Below are positions 11,024 to 21,216 of a stretch of DNA of 64,000 nt, piece by piece; the first letter of the stretch is position 1, and each line of letters begins with the position of its first letter. The position numbers were made by a program, and so were the translations under genes. The stretch comes from Flavobacteriaceae bacterium MAR_2010_72 (GTDB lineage Bacteria; Bacteroidota; Bacteroidia; Flavobacteriales; Flavobacteriaceae). The stretch is from positions 2,430,001 through 2,494,000 of the forward strand of contig QXCW01000002.1 in the NCBI GenBank assembly GCA_003550275.1. Direction: 5' to 3'. The notes beneath the pieces are model-generated. The model was not told the origin of the DNA and ran no database searches. It worked only from the letters and a program-made list of their open reading frames with translations.

Positions 11024-11596
11024 TTAAGCTATAATTGAAGATATACAAGAATCAGAATATAAAGGAAATATGTTATCAAAAAAGAAATCCTTTTCAAATA
11101 CCGTACGACTTGATATACAATCAGAAAGCATTGTCACCTTAAAGCCCCGTTCAACAGCGGATCTACCTGTTGAATCTATACAAATTGAGGCCACCGTACC
11201 TGCCAAATAAATATGTTCTACTCCATGGCTCCTTAAGGTGTCTTCTAAAGTGGTATTTATAAATGCGTTTAATCCTAATTTACCAGGAATTTCTATAATT
11301 CGGTCACCGAATGCTTTAATTTCATCTATAGCCTCCGAGCCCTTACTCCCTTGCTTAAAAGCACCAACATCCTTTATCGTTTTTAAAATCCCCACTGGAT
11401 TGGACAATTCAGAATAGTTTTCGGAAAAAATAATTGGAGTTGAAATGATTAAAAAATCATCAGCCTTCTTGATGAGATTTACTGTGTTCTCTATAATGTT
11501 GGTAAATTTGGAGGACTCTTCGACTACATTTTTCAATATTCCATCATTAGAGAAATAGTCATTTTGGTACCCAATTAAAATTATTGCCTTTTTCAT
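11024..11596 (-). CDS. Isochorismatase-family cysteine hydrolase
   Basis: 190 aa. The family triad can be placed: Asp in LIGYQNDYF (about residue 13), Lys in IPGKLGLNAF, and the nucleophilic Cys in AGTVASICIDSTGRSA, followed by the usual AVERGFKVTMLSDC. Members hydrolyse amides, ureides or isochorismate; the substrate here is unknown. It is the promoter-proximal gene of a two-gene unit with the GAF histidine kinase. That pairing suggests the hydrolase acts on, or produces, the kinase signal; this is inference only. Confidence 0.87.
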   Translation of the reverse strand: MKKAIILIGYQNDYFSNDGILKNVVEESSKFTNIIENTVNLIKKADDFLIISTPIIFSENYSELSNPVGILKTIKDVGAFKQGSKGSEAIDEIKAFGDRIIEIPGKLGLNAFINTTLEDTLRSHGVEHIYLAGTVASICIDSTGRSAVERGFKVTMLSDCISSRTVFEKDFFFDNIFPLYSDSCISSIIA

Positions 11597-11769
11597 TTCA
11601 TTAAATTTTAAGCGATTAATAAATATAGCTGCAATATATCCCTAATATTTGCTTAAACTTTTGTAGATATTTGAATGGGCAATTACTGTCGATAAGTAAA
11701 CATTATCTATAGACCAAAGGTATTTAGTTTGTAATACAACAACGTTTATCACCTAACAGGTAAATAAAT

Positions 11770-12003
11770 TTAAGGCAATGGATATTTAACTTTAATTGTT
11801 CTAATTAACTCTTCCAATCCATTTACTTTAAGTTCGTAAACGGTTTGCAACATCATACCTAAAGCACCATTTGGAAAACCTTTGGTGTGATACCATACAA
11901 TGTAATATTCTGGTAAATCAATTAAATAGCGGTCCTTGTATTTGCCATAAGGCATTTTGGTATGGGCCAATTTTATAAGGAAATTTTTATCAGGCTGTAA
12001 CAA
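11770..12003 (-). CDS. DUF3820 family small protein
   Basis: 77 aa. The sequence TKMPYGKYKDRYLIDLPEYYIVWYHTKGFPNGALGMML is the hallmark of DUF3820 proteins. The domain resembles the small zinc-less fold found in some exonuclease C-termini (compare FSFGKHKGKRVEDVL in the exonuclease at 28585). The function is unknown. It starts 3 bp after the DUF922 gene, so they are probably translated from one mRNA. Confidence 0.8.
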   Translation of the reverse strand: MLQPDKNFLIKLAHTKMPYGKYKDRYLIDLPEYYIVWYHTKGFPNGALGMMLQTVYELKVNGLEELIRTIKVKYPLP

Positions 12004-12006
12004 GAA

Positions 12007-12552
12007 TTAATCTTTTGATTTATAAGGTTCATATTTTCGCAATTCGTCTGCTACAAAAGCCATCCATTTTGCCTGTGCAATTTTATTGATGGAATTATTG
12101 CTTTCGGTATCGTACCGATTTTGCATTTCTCCTAATTCCTTATTAATCTCAAGATGCAACTTGTTAAGTGTAGTATTGAGTTGATCTGAAACTCTTACAC
12201 TTCTAATGCGTTTTCTAAATTTTCTAACGTGCAATTCGGTAATATCAAAATGCAATTGTTCATGTGCTAAAATATAATCATCGGCCAATTCCTTTATCAC
12301 CCAAGATTTATCGGGATAAAAATGGGCTTCAACCTTGGCGCTAAAGTCAATGATTTTTGAATCGGTTCGTCTAACCGAATATCCAAATGTAATCCCAGAA
12401 GCTGTTACCGCTACCGCACCCGATTGGTCCTTGGCAGGACCTCTAAAATCATTCCAGCTTAATTTAAGATCATCTCGCCAGGAAATGGTGGCATCATTGT
12501 TGGGAACCAACAAAAAAAATATAAGACTATATATAAATATCTTTATCTGCAT
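12007..12552 (-). CDS. DUF922-like exported protein with HExxH motif
   Basis: 181 aa with an N-terminal hydrophobic signal (IKIFIYSLIFFLLVPNNDA). The mature part opens with ISWRDDLKLSWNDFRG, typical of DUF922, and contains AHEQLHFDI, an HExxH zinc-metalloprotease signature, near residue 95. It is therefore a candidate periplasmic zinc peptidase; DUF922 has been assigned to that fold class. It lies between the LysM/binding-protein gene (51 bp upstream) and the DUF3820 gene (3 bp downstream). Confidence 0.78.
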   Translation of the reverse strand: MQIKIFIYSLIFFLLVPNNDATISWRDDLKLSWNDFRGPAKDQSGAVAVTASGITFGYSVRRTDSKIIDFSAKVEAHFYPDKSWVIKELADDYILAHEQLHFDITELHVRKFRKRIRSVRVSDQLNTTLNKLHLEINKELGEMQNRYDTESNNSINKIAQAKWMAFVADELRKYEPYKSKD

Positions 12553-12603
12553 TAATTCTGTAACGCCCTACAAGTTGGAATAGTATATGGAATGGAAAAA
12601 GAC

Positions 12604-14541
12604 CTAACGTTTGGCCTCGACAATGGTTAGATCATCATATTTTACAACATAAACCGCTTCGTTGTAAAACCCACCAAACAATTTTTTGGCATATCTAAAC
12701 TTATTCTCTACATATTCGGTTTCAATATCGTTTGAAGACGCCTTATACAAATCTTCATTTGAAGCCAAACGTAGCAAAATATCCATCGTCAAATCAAATC
12801 CTCTTGTGGCATATTTACTAGGCTCTACATTGTAAATAGATTTGTATTTACTCACAAAACTATTGGGACTTGACGCATCAAAACTTTTATTAGCAGATGG
12901 ATAATGGAATTTTAGATTGGAGAGATGCATATTGGAGACATTAGCCTCATCATCAAACGCAGAAGACTTATTTGTAGTAAATAACACAATGTCATAAACC
13001 TGCGTTTGGTCATCGTTTACTTTTTGACCATTAAGGCCATTAAGCATACTGGTTGCATTAGAAATAAATCCACTGTTTTTTGTTTCAATAAACACCAAAT
13101 TTTGTCCAGGCCTGAAGACACGTTTTAATTCGTCAAGCACTAAATAATAAAGGTCCTTACCGTCTTTGTCTTTTTTTGAAAACAATTGTTTAGCTCCTGG
13201 AAATTCAGCCTTCAAGCGATTGCTTTTTGAACGATGTTTCTCATCAGCAATGATAATTATATTCTTTCTTACTGAATCTGCTTTTACATAATTAACAATT
13301 GCTTTTTCAAGCATTTCTTCAGTAGGAATGGTTTGAAACACATTATCATACAAATGTTCAGGCATTGTAAATGGCGAAACTACTGGGATATGATTCGTTT
13401 TTAATTGCGAAGCCACACGTTCAAAATTTGGCGCCATTAATGGTCCAATTACGGCATCATAATCAGAAAAATCATCAGAATTTAATATTTTACCTACTTC
13501 AGAGATTTGGTTTCTGGTATCAAACACTTTTAAATGTGTCGATATTCCTAATTGCTTGGCAGAATCTAAAGCTATCAAAACACCAGAATGAAAATCTAAT
13601 GACAAAGATAAATAGCCGTCATTTTTTATAGCGCTTTTAGCTTCGGCAACAGAGTCAATATCGATTCTGTTCAACCTAAACGGCAACATTAAGGCTAATT
13701 TTTTGGTGCCAAAGTTTTTAATGTTCTTGGATAAATTGGTATTAGCGACATCTTCAACCACATAATCCAATTTGGAATCTGAAGGAATTTTCAATATCAT
13801 ACCCAATTTCAAACCTGTTTCGGCCAAACCTGGATTTAAAGCCTCCAATTCTTGTTGGGTTACACCAAGTTTTCGGTTTAAAGCCATAAACCCTTCACTT
13901 TTCAAAACCGTATAGTAATTGAAGCGCTCGTCTATTTGGGTTTCTTCAACGTTAGACATATTAGGCACAATGAGTTCATCTCCAGGCTGCAGCACCTCGT
14001 TCATTTTAGGATTCAGAGCTTCCAGTTGCGGAATCGTCAATCCAAATTTGTAGGCCACACGCCATTTACCCTCTTTAGGTTGTACAATATAGGTTTTAAG
14101 TGTGTTGGCTAAAGTGACTTGTGAAACTATAGTCTTGTACCTTGGCAGTTTAAGCTTATCCCCTTTTTTTAGTGTTTCTGAATATAAAAATGAATTGTGT
14201 TTTTTAATGTCTTCAATAGGGATATCGTATTCCTTTGAAATATTATACAAAGTTTCCTTTCGACCTACTTTTATGGTTTTAAAACCAATCACTTCTTTTA
14301 TATCTCCAACAGGTCCTTTTGAGTCGATTTTAGTAATAGGAATAACTAAAGTCGTTCCTTGAGAAATGCCTTTTTTTGCATCTGGGTTAAGGGCATAAAT
14401 ATCAAAAGGTGTTACTAAATAAAGCTTTGAAATATCTTCTATGCTCTCACCTACTTGTACGTTATGTTTCACAAACGATTGAGCGTTTGCCACTATATTA
14501 AACATAAATGTAACCAGTGCTATTAAGACAATTTTTTTCAT
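12604..14541 (-). CDS. LysM-repeat protein fused to a periplasmic-binding (type 1) domain
   Basis: 645 aa from the ATG at 14541; the frame is open to 14610 but that overlaps guaA and precedes the signal peptide MKKIVLIALVTFMFNIVANAQ. Four LysM-type units occupy about residues 25-270 (for example VGESIEDISKLYLVTPFDIYAL, KEGKWRVAYKFGLTIPQLEALNP). Residues about 290-640 resemble the type 1 periplasmic-binding fold of amino-acid receptors (DYDAVIGPLMAPNFERVASQL, HIPVVSPFTM, GFDLTMDILLRLA). It would sit on peptidoglycan in the periplasm. It lies 25 bp downstream of guaA. The ligand is unknown. Confidence 0.82.
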   Translation of the reverse strand: MKKIVLIALVTFMFNIVANAQSFVKHNVQVGESIEDISKLYLVTPFDIYALNPDAKKGISQGTTLVIPITKIDSKGPVGDIKEVIGFKTIKVGRKETLYNISKEYDIPIEDIKKHNSFLYSETLKKGDKLKLPRYKTIVSQVTLANTLKTYIVQPKEGKWRVAYKFGLTIPQLEALNPKMNEVLQPGDELIVPNMSNVEETQIDERFNYYTVLKSEGFMALNRKLGVTQQELEALNPGLAETGLKLGMILKIPSDSKLDYVVEDVANTNLSKNIKNFGTKKLALMLPFRLNRIDIDSVAEAKSAIKNDGYLSLSLDFHSGVLIALDSAKQLGISTHLKVFDTRNQISEVGKILNSDDFSDYDAVIGPLMAPNFERVASQLKTNHIPVVSPFTMPEHLYDNVFQTIPTEEMLEKAIVNYVKADSVRKNIIIIADEKHRSKSNRLKAEFPGAKQLFSKKDKDGKDLYYLVLDELKRVFRPGQNLVFIETKNSGFISNATSMLNGLNGQKVNDDQTQVYDIVLFTTNKSSAFDDEANVSNMHLSNLKFHYPSANKSFDASSPNSFVSKYKSIYNVEPSKYATRGFDLTMDILLRLASNEDLYKASSNDIETEYVENKFRYAKKLFGGFYNEAVYVVKYDDLTIVEAKR

Positions 14542-14566
14542 TTCAAACCTATTTATATTAAAACCT

Positions 14567-16102
14567 TTACTCCCACTCAATAGTAGCTGGCGGTTTAGAG
14601 CTAATATCATATACTACTCTATTAACGCCTTTTACTTTATTTATTATTTCATTTGAAGTTTTTTGTAAAAATTCATAAGGCAAATTCACCCAATCAGCGG
14701 TCATGCCATCGGTGCTTTCTACCGCTCTTAAAGCCACACATTTTTCATACGTACGCTCATCACCCATGACACCTACGCTATTTACTGGCAATAAAATTGC
14801 TCCAGCCTGCCAAACTTTATCATACAAATTCCAAGATTTCAAGTTACCAATAAAAATAGCATCAACCTCTTGTAATATACGAACATTTTCTCTGGTTAGA
14901 CTACCTAAAATTCGAATTGCCAAACCAGGCCCTGGAAACGGATGGCGCCCTAAAATATTAGGATCCATTCCCATTGAAGCACCCACGCGTCGCACTTCAT
15001 CTTTAAACAAAGCTTTTAAGGGTTCAACAATTTTCAATTTCATAAAATCGGGCAAACCTCCAACATTATGGTGACTTTTAATCGTGGCGCTAGGACCTCC
15101 AGTAGCCGAAACACTCTCAATCACATCTGGATAAATAGTGCCCTGTGCTAACCATTTCACATCTTCAATTGCATGGGCTTCATCATCAAAAACTTCAATG
15201 AACACACGACCAATAGCTTTACGTTTTAACTCTGGATCGCTTATGCCTTCCAAAGCATCCAAAAAGCGTGCCGAAGCATCAACACCCTTTACATTTAGTC
15301 CCATGCCTTCGTATTGTTGAAGCACACTTTCAAACTCATTTTTTCGGAGCAATCCGTTATTCACAAAAATGCAATATAAATTCGTTCCTATGGCTTTGTG
15401 CAATAAAATCGCGGCTACAGACGAATCAACTCCACCTGATAATCCTAGGACCACGCGATCGTTACCAAGTTTTTCTTTTAACTCATCAACGGTTTCTTCA
15501 ACAAAGGATTGCGGCGTCCAATCTTGTTCAAGACCTGCAATATGGACCAAGAAATTTTCCAATAATTGTTTGCCATCTGTTGTATGATAAACTTCAGGAT
15601 GAAACTGAATGGCATAGGTAGATTCGCCTTCAATTTTATAAGCTGCATTTTCAACATCATGGGTGCTAGCCAATAACACCCCATTAGTTGGTAACTTTTT
15701 GATGGTATCACTATGGCTCATCCAAACTTGACTTCCTTTAGAGATTCCAGATAAAAACGCTTCCTTGTCTTTTACAAAACTTAAATTAGCCCTTCCGTAC
15801 TCACGTGTATTTGATGGCGCCACTTCCCCTCCCGAAAAATGGGCTAAATATTGAGCGCCATAACAAACCGCCAACATTGGTTTTTTACCTCGAATACGAG
15901 ACAAATCTGGATGTAGAACATCTTCTCCTCTCACCGAGTTAGGACTTCCTGATAAAATAACCGCATTAAAACTGTCCGGATCTGTTGGAATTTTGTTGAA
16001 TGGATGAATCTCGCAATAAATGTTGAGTTCCCTTACGCGGCGAGCAATTAACTGTGTGTATTGCGAGCCAAAATCTAAAATAAGTACCTTGTTGTGTTGC
16101 AT
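14567..16102 (-). CDS. guaA: GMP synthase (glutamine-hydrolysing)
   Basis: 511 aa from [12 protein letters not shown]; a start 15 bp upstream is possible but adds residues not expected in the family. It converts XMP to GMP. The N-terminal GATase has [13 protein letters not shown] (nucleophile Cys) and [10 protein letters not shown] (His/Glu). The ATP pyrophosphatase has the PP-loop [14 protein letters not shown], and the C-terminal dimerisation domain ends with the conserved [11 protein letters not shown]. It is the first gene of a possible unit with the LysM-binding protein, DUF922 and DUF3820 genes. Confidence 0.97.
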   Translation of the reverse strand: MQHNKVLILDFGSQYTQLIARRVRELNIYCEIHPFNKIPTDPDSFNAVILSGSPNSVRGEDVLHPDLSRIRGKKPMLAVCYGAQYLAHFSGGEVAPSNTREYGRANLSFVKDKEAFLSGISKGSQVWMSHSDTIKKLPTNGVLLASTHDVENAAYKIEGESTYAIQFHPEVYHTTDGKQLLENFLVHIAGLEQDWTPQSFVEETVDELKEKLGNDRVVLGLSGGVDSSVAAILLHKAIGTNLYCIFVNNGLLRKNEFESVLQQYEGMGLNVKGVDASARFLDALEGISDPELKRKAIGRVFIEVFDDEAHAIEDVKWLAQGTIYPDVIESVSATGGPSATIKSHHNVGGLPDFMKLKIVEPLKALFKDEVRRVGASMGMDPNILGRHPFPGPGLAIRILGSLTRENVRILQEVDAIFIGNLKSWNLYDKVWQAGAILLPVNSVGVMGDERTYEKCVALRAVESTDGMTADWVNLPYEFLQKTSNEIINKVKGVNRVVYDISSKPPATIEWE

Positions 16103-16213
16103 GCGCAAAAATAGCAATGATTTTAGAATTAGCTTTTAGGATTCAGGATTTTTTTAATCTTTTATCCACTACAAATTTTGAAAAGTCTTAATTGATTAAA
16201 AACTTAATTATTT

Positions 16214-17818
16214 TTAAACTTTTAATGCTAAAAACTCACCTTTTAGAGGGTCGAGATTTTGAATTAGGGTTGAAATTAATTCCTTCCCATGGTTTACATA
16301 AAATTCTGAAAAGTTGTGGTATCGTTCTTGCAAACTTTGGTTGGGAAACAATTCATTTTGAAGTTCAGTGGCGCGATCTAATACCTCATTCAACTTTCGT
16401 TTTTGTGCTTTAAGCAATCGCTTTTCAAGATGTACCAAACCTTTGATTTGTTTACGCTCTTGTGCCGCTACAGCACCTGTAAAGGATTTATCGGTTTGCT
16501 TTGCCAATTGATATAAACCTTCAAATTGCTGTTTTAAGTGCTTTTTTTGAGCTGAAAAATCAATATCAATTTCAGAATGTATTTCAGTCACTTTGGTTAA
16601 AAGTTGATCCTGATTTAAAAATAAGTCCTTGACTGAAAGTTGTAATTTTTGAAGTTTCTCTAATTGTTTTTCTGAAATCAACAACACCGAATTTCGTAAT
16701 AAAAGTATTGGAAAAGCTACTTTTTGTGCTTCAAAATTGGATTTCAACTGTAACCAGTAGGCCAATTCGCCTCCACCACCTATATAGCACAGATTTGGTA
16801 AAATTACCTCTTCGTACAAAGGCCGCAAAATCACATTTGGACTAAACCGCTCTGGATTGGAATTAACTTCTTTTAAAATCTCATCTTTTGACCATGATAT
16901 ATCGGTTCCAAGAACATTGTACATTCCATCAACCTCCACAATACGTTCCCTTAAGTTCTTGTGTAAGTAAAAAAGATTGATTTCTCTAGGATTGACCTGA
17001 ATTTTGTAGTGTTGATTCGTGGAATTGTTGATTTGTTGATTGGTTTCAGAAACCAACTCAAAAGCGGATTGATTAACCAATTCGTCCTCCATATAAGGGA
17101 CAAATAATTGTTTTAATTGTTTATCATTCCCGTCCAGGATCACCAATCCATAGTCCTTAAATAGTTCATTGACCAAAAAACGCATAGCATCAGTTAGATT
17201 TTGATGCTTCAAATAAGATGATTTGAATAATTCTTTTAACTCTTGGGCATTGTTAGTCGAGTTTAGTTGACCTGAAAACACTTCATATACTTGATCCAAA
17301 CCCTCTAAATCCAATTCGCCAACTGCACCGGCGGCTTCTCGATTCCACTGTATTTTTTTTCCATCAAAATTAAAATAGTTGATTTCATCAAAATCATGGT
17401 CTTCGCTAGCCATCCAATAAATTGGCACAAAATTATAGTTGGGATAAGTTGCCTTTAATTGCTTACATAAATTAATGGTCGAAACTATTTTGTAAAAAAA
17501 GTAAAGTGGGCCAGTAAACAGGTTTAATTGATGCCCTGTTGTAACCGTAAATGCGTTTGTGTTTTTTAATACTTCAATATTAATTGTTGTGCTTTCAGAA
17601 ACCGAAACACCTTTGTACTGCGACTGCAAACTAGATACTAAAACCTCTCGCGATGCTGTATTAAACGACGATTGTTTTTCATCGATTTGAAGCTTGAAAT
17701 TTTCAAGATTGGGGTATCTGTTATAGAAGGGTTTTAACTGTTCCTTTTCATCCAAATAGTCACAAATTAAAGACGAAAAGTAATTGGTATCTCTAAACGG
17801 AATACAGTCTGTTGGCAT
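16214..17818 (-). CDS. bshC: Bacillithiol biosynthesis cysteine-adding enzyme BshC
   Basis: 534 aa, the BshC length. BshC adds cysteine to glucosamine-malate in the last step of bacillithiol synthesis. Family marks are the N-terminus CIPFRDTNYFSSLICDYL, VTTGHQLNLFTGPLYFFYKI, IYWMASEDHDFDEI and the ALGDEVILPNLCYIGGGGELAYWLQ-like segment (here EEVILPNLCYIGGGGELAYW). A long coiled coil (about residues 390-480) near the C-terminus is normal. bshA and bshB are not in the window. It is divergent from the M14 peptidase gene. Confidence 0.94.
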   Translation of the reverse strand: MPTDCIPFRDTNYFSSLICDYLDEKEQLKPFYNRYPNLENFKLQIDEKQSSFNTASREVLVSSLQSQYKGVSVSESTTINIEVLKNTNAFTVTTGHQLNLFTGPLYFFYKIVSTINLCKQLKATYPNYNFVPIYWMASEDHDFDEINYFNFDGKKIQWNREAAGAVGELDLEGLDQVYEVFSGQLNSTNNAQELKELFKSSYLKHQNLTDAMRFLVNELFKDYGLVILDGNDKQLKQLFVPYMEDELVNQSAFELVSETNQQINNSTNQHYKIQVNPREINLFYLHKNLRERIVEVDGMYNVLGTDISWSKDEILKEVNSNPERFSPNVILRPLYEEVILPNLCYIGGGGELAYWLQLKSNFEAQKVAFPILLLRNSVLLISEKQLEKLQKLQLSVKDLFLNQDQLLTKVTEIHSEIDIDFSAQKKHLKQQFEGLYQLAKQTDKSFTGAVAAQERKQIKGLVHLEKRLLKAQKRKLNEVLDRATELQNELFPNQSLQERYHNFSEFYVNHGKELISTLIQNLDPLKGEFLALKV

Positions 17819-17934
17819 AGTGTCATTAAAAATCTGTTGTAAATATAAGGCTCTTAAATATTTTATCTCCTAAATTTTAGTTAATTCGTTTGCACTTACT
17901 ATCTTTATCCTCATTCATTTTTAAATCCATTTTA

Positions 17935-20436
17935 ATGCAAAAATTATATGCGTTTTGTGTTGTCGCAATCCTTTCAATTTCCTTATCATCTGCACAACAA
18001 ATTCAATCCCCAGATGCCTTTTTAGGTTATGAACTAGGCACTAAATTTTCAAGACACCATCAAGTAGTTGACTATTTTAAATACGTCTCATCACAAATGC
18101 CAAATCAGGTTCAATTGGAACACTATGGTAAAACCAATGAACGACGTCCACTCATGGTTGCTTATATTTCTTCGGAAGAGAACATGAAAAACCTAGAAAC
18201 TATTAGGGAGAATAATCTCAAAAACGCAGGTGTTCTCAATGGCGACTCTAACTCTAACGAAATTGCCATTGTTTGGTTGAGCTATAATGTACATGGAAAT
18301 GAAGCTTCAAGCACCGAAGCCTCCATGAAAACTTTATATACTTTGTTGACCCAAAAACAGGATTGGTTAAAAAACACTTTGGTTATTATTGATCCTTGTA
18401 TCAATCCCGATGGGCGCGACCGTTATGCCAATTGGTTTAATGAAACGGCAAGTACACCTTATGATATTGATCAACAGGCCAGCGAACACAATGAGCCTTG
18501 GCCTGGAGGACGACCTAATCATTATCTTTTTGACCTCAACAGGGATTGGGCTTGGGCAACACAAGTTGAATCGGCGTCTCGCCTAAAAATCTATAACAAA
18601 TGGTTACCACAAATCCATGTGGATTTTCACGAACAAGGCATTAACGAACCTTATTATTTTGCGCCAGCAGCAGAGCCTTTCCATGAAATTATTACGGACT
18701 GGCAACGGGATTTTCAAACGCAAATTGGTAAAAACCATGCCAAGTATTTTGATGCAGAAGGTTGGCTTTATTTTACCAGGGAGCGCTTTGATCTTTTTTA
18801 TCCAAGTTATGGTGATACTTATCCAACCTACATGGGAGCGATTGGAATGACTTATGAGCAAGCTGGCCATGGTAGAGGTGGTTTAGGGGTTTTAACTGAT
18901 GAAGGTGATGTTTTAACTTTAGTAGATAGAGTTGCCCATCATACAACTACAGGCCTTTCAACAGTTGAAATCGCTTCAAAAAATGCTGCAAAACTGAATA
19001 GTGAATTCAAAAAGTTTTTCGACAATTCAGGGTTAAAATATAAGAGCTACGTACTACACGGTCATGCAGATAAAATTGAAGCTGTAAAAGCTTTGCTAGA
19101 CAAACATGAAATTTCATATGGACACGCCTCAAATGGCAAGGCTTCAGGATTAAAATATTCTACATCAAGCCAAGGTAGTTTAAACACAACTCCTAACGAT
19201 TTGGTAGTGAATACAAATCAGCCTAAAGGGAAAATGGTAAAAGTGCTTTTTGAGCCTAATGCAAAATTAAGTGATTCGCTTACCTATGACATTACGGCAT
19301 GGAGTGTGCCTTATGCTTACGGACTTGAGGCCATTGCTAGTACTAGTACTGTTTCAACAGCTGTTGTTGGAAAAACGCCAAGTTTAAATACCCTTAGCCC
19401 AACCGCTACTGGTTATGTACTGCCCTGGAACACTCTAAACGATGCCCAGTTTTTGGCAGACCTTCTTAAACAAAATATAAAAGTGCGCTTTACTGAAAAG
19501 CCTTTTGTAACCGACGGCAAAACCTTTGATAGTGGTTCACTTATTATTGTAAGAGGTGATAATAAAAAAGTTAGTGATTTTGACAACAAGGTCATACAAA
19601 CAGCTAACGCCCATAAGCGTAGCCTGCATGCTGCGGCTTCTGGGTTTTCAACTTCGGGTCCCGACTTTGGATCACCAGACATTAAATTGGTCAATCCTCC
19701 AAAAATTGCGCTTGTTTCTGGCGATGCCACCTCTTCATTAAGCTATGGTGAATTATGGCACTTTTTTGAACAACAATTAAAGTACCCTGTGACGTCTATC
19801 AATTCGGAGCATTTTAGTTATATCAATTTAAGTAAATACAATGTACTTATTATGCCAAGTGGTAATTACCGAAGTATACTTAATGACAGTGGTATGAAAA
19901 AACTTCAAGACTGGGTGAAAAATGGTGGTAAAGTGATTGCTATTGACCGTGCCCTGAGTGCCTTTGCCGATAAGGACGGCTTTAGTTTGGCCTCTAAAAA
20001 AGAAGACAAAAAAGATGAGGACAAAGCCGATAAAAAAGACAATCTAACACCTTACGCCGATAGAGAGCGTGAATATGCTAAAAATCTAATTACCGGTGCC
20101 GTATTTGAAACAAAAATCGATGCGACGCATCCTATGGCTTTTGGTTATAACAACACTTATTTCACCTTAAAATTGGGCAGTTCGGCCTATAGTTTATTAG
20201 AGAGTGGTTACAATGTAGGCTATTTGGGTGAAAATCCTAAAAGTGTATCTGGATTTGCAGGTAGTGAGGCTGTTAAAACATTGGGTAAAACATTAGTATT
20301 TGGCGAAGAGCGCCAAGGCAGCGGCAGTATGATCTATATGGTTGACAATACCTTGTTTAGAAGTTTTTGGGAAAACGGGAAACTCTTTTTGGTCAATGCT
20401 ATCTTTTTTGTTAATAATAATGATGCGGAGTTGTAA
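17935..20436 (+). CDS. Exported M14-family zinc carboxypeptidase
   Basis: 833 aa from the ATG at 17935, which begins the signal peptide MQKLYAFCVVAILSISLSSA; 15 upstream in-frame codons are excluded for that reason. The M14 zinc ligands are in NVHGNEASS (His120 and Glu123) and HVDFHEQG (His near residue 226), with the substrate-binding NPDGRDRYANWF and DLNRDWAW between. The C-terminal half (about 580-830) resembles a glutamine-amidotransferase-like domain (VLIMPSGNYRSIL, VIAIDRAL) with a Lys/Asp-rich insertion (KKEDKKDEDKADKKD). This architecture is common in Bacteroidota periplasmic peptidases. Confidence 0.9.
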   Translation: MQKLYAFCVVAILSISLSSAQQIQSPDAFLGYELGTKFSRHHQVVDYFKYVSSQMPNQVQLEHYGKTNERRPLMVAYISSEENMKNLETIRENNLKNAGVLNGDSNSNEIAIVWLSYNVHGNEASSTEASMKTLYTLLTQKQDWLKNTLVIIDPCINPDGRDRYANWFNETASTPYDIDQQASEHNEPWPGGRPNHYLFDLNRDWAWATQVESASRLKIYNKWLPQIHVDFHEQGINEPYYFAPAAEPFHEIITDWQRDFQTQIGKNHAKYFDAEGWLYFTRERFDLFYPSYGDTYPTYMGAIGMTYEQAGHGRGGLGVLTDEGDVLTLVDRVAHHTTTGLSTVEIASKNAAKLNSEFKKFFDNSGLKYKSYVLHGHADKIEAVKALLDKHEISYGHASNGKASGLKYSTSSQGSLNTTPNDLVVNTNQPKGKMVKVLFEPNAKLSDSLTYDITAWSVPYAYGLEAIASTSTVSTAVVGKTPSLNTLSPTATGYVLPWNTLNDAQFLADLLKQNIKVRFTEKPFVTDGKTFDSGSLIIVRGDNKKVSDFDNKVIQTANAHKRSLHAAASGFSTSGPDFGSPDIKLVNPPKIALVSGDATSSLSYGELWHFFEQQLKYPVTSINSEHFSYINLSKYNVLIMPSGNYRSILNDSGMKKLQDWVKNGGKVIAIDRALSAFADKDGFSLASKKEDKKDEDKADKKDNLTPYADREREYAKNLITGAVFETKIDATHPMAFGYNNTYFTLKLGSSAYSLLESGYNVGYLGENPKSVSGFAGSEAVKTLGKTLVFGEERQGSGSMIYMVDNTLFRSFWENGKLFLVNAIFFVNNNDAEL

Positions 20437-20465
20437 AGTAAAGTTTGTTGTAATTTACTTTTTAA
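20435..20465. terminator. Possible terminator between convergent genes
   Basis: AAAGTAAA and TTTACTTT form an 8-bp stem with an 11-nt loop, followed by T residues on the plus strand. It overlaps the last base of the M14 stop codon and lies 20 bp before the end of the convergent GATase gene. The stem is AT-rich, so the call is weak. Confidence 0.4.
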
Positions 20466-20484
20466 AGTAATTTTCAAATTTTAT

Positions 20485-21180
20485 TTAACTACCTAAAAAA
20501 AACTCAAAAAACACTTTTGGAGAGTCAAAACTAGGGGTTTGTTGTACCAACATGTCCACATCAAAACCATTTGACTGTAATAAAGCTCTATCCTTTAAAA
20601 AATAGTTGTTGCCCTGTCTTAAATTGATTTCAGGATGAAACTGCGTACCCAATAAGCGTTTTTCGTAATTGATATACGCCTGAATATGGGAATGGGTATT
20701 CGAAGCTATAATCTGTGAAGCTTCAGGAAGTTCGGTCACCTCATCAAAATGGTGTTGCCAAATACATTCTACAGGATTAAGGTTTAAAATCTCTTGTCCA
20801 AGTTGATTAAACTTGACTTCTCCCCAACCAGCTTCCATTCCATTTGGGGTTGCTCTCACTGCACGCTCACCTACCAGAGCTAGCGCCATTAGTTGATGCC
20901 CATAACAAATACCAAACTGCCAAGTGCCTTTGTCAACTAAATCCTTTACATAGGTTACCGCTTTTTTTGTAAATGGTGCGAGTTCATTTATGGATAAGGT
21001 AGATCCTGTATGAACAACATGGGTAAAATCCTTTTCAATTAAATTGTTAGGAAAAGAGGCTTCAGTCGTTATATGCAAAGCCGTAACTTCAAAATCAAAA
21101 TGACGATTGAGAAACCCTTTGATGATTGGTGTTTCAAATCGATCAAATGAATAATCGAGGATGAGAATGTTGGGCTTCAA
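20485..21180 (-). CDS. Class I glutamine amidotransferase-like protein
   Basis: 231 aa, a stand-alone GATase domain of the GMP-synthase-like type. The nucleophile elbow is WQFGICYGHQLMALAL and the His/Glu pair is LGTQFHPEINLRQ. Such proteins hydrolyse gamma-glutamyl or glutamine amides, but the acceptor is not predictable. No membrane segment or signal is present. It is convergent with the M14 peptidase, and a tandem repeat region lies directly upstream of its start. Confidence 0.82.
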   Translation of the reverse strand: MKPNILILDYSFDRFETPIIKGFLNRHFDFEVTALHITTEASFPNNLIEKDFTHVVHTGSTLSINELAPFTKKAVTYVKDLVDKGTWQFGICYGHQLMALALVGERAVRATPNGMEAGWGEVKFNQLGQEILNLNPVECIWQHHFDEVTELPEASQIIASNTHSHIQAYINYEKRLLGTQFHPEINLRQGNNYFLKDRALLQSNGFDVDMLVQQTPSFDSPKVFFEFFLGS

Positions 21181-21216
21181 ATGAAAAAAAAATTAAACTT
21201 TCAACTTAAATATAGA

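Noticed and set aside
16106-16113. TATTTTTG box 4 bp before the guaA ATG on the minus strand, hinting at a leaderless mRNA
   Set aside because: It matches TAnnTTTG but has no -33 TTTG, and the predicted start would fall on the ATG itself; too weak without transcript data.
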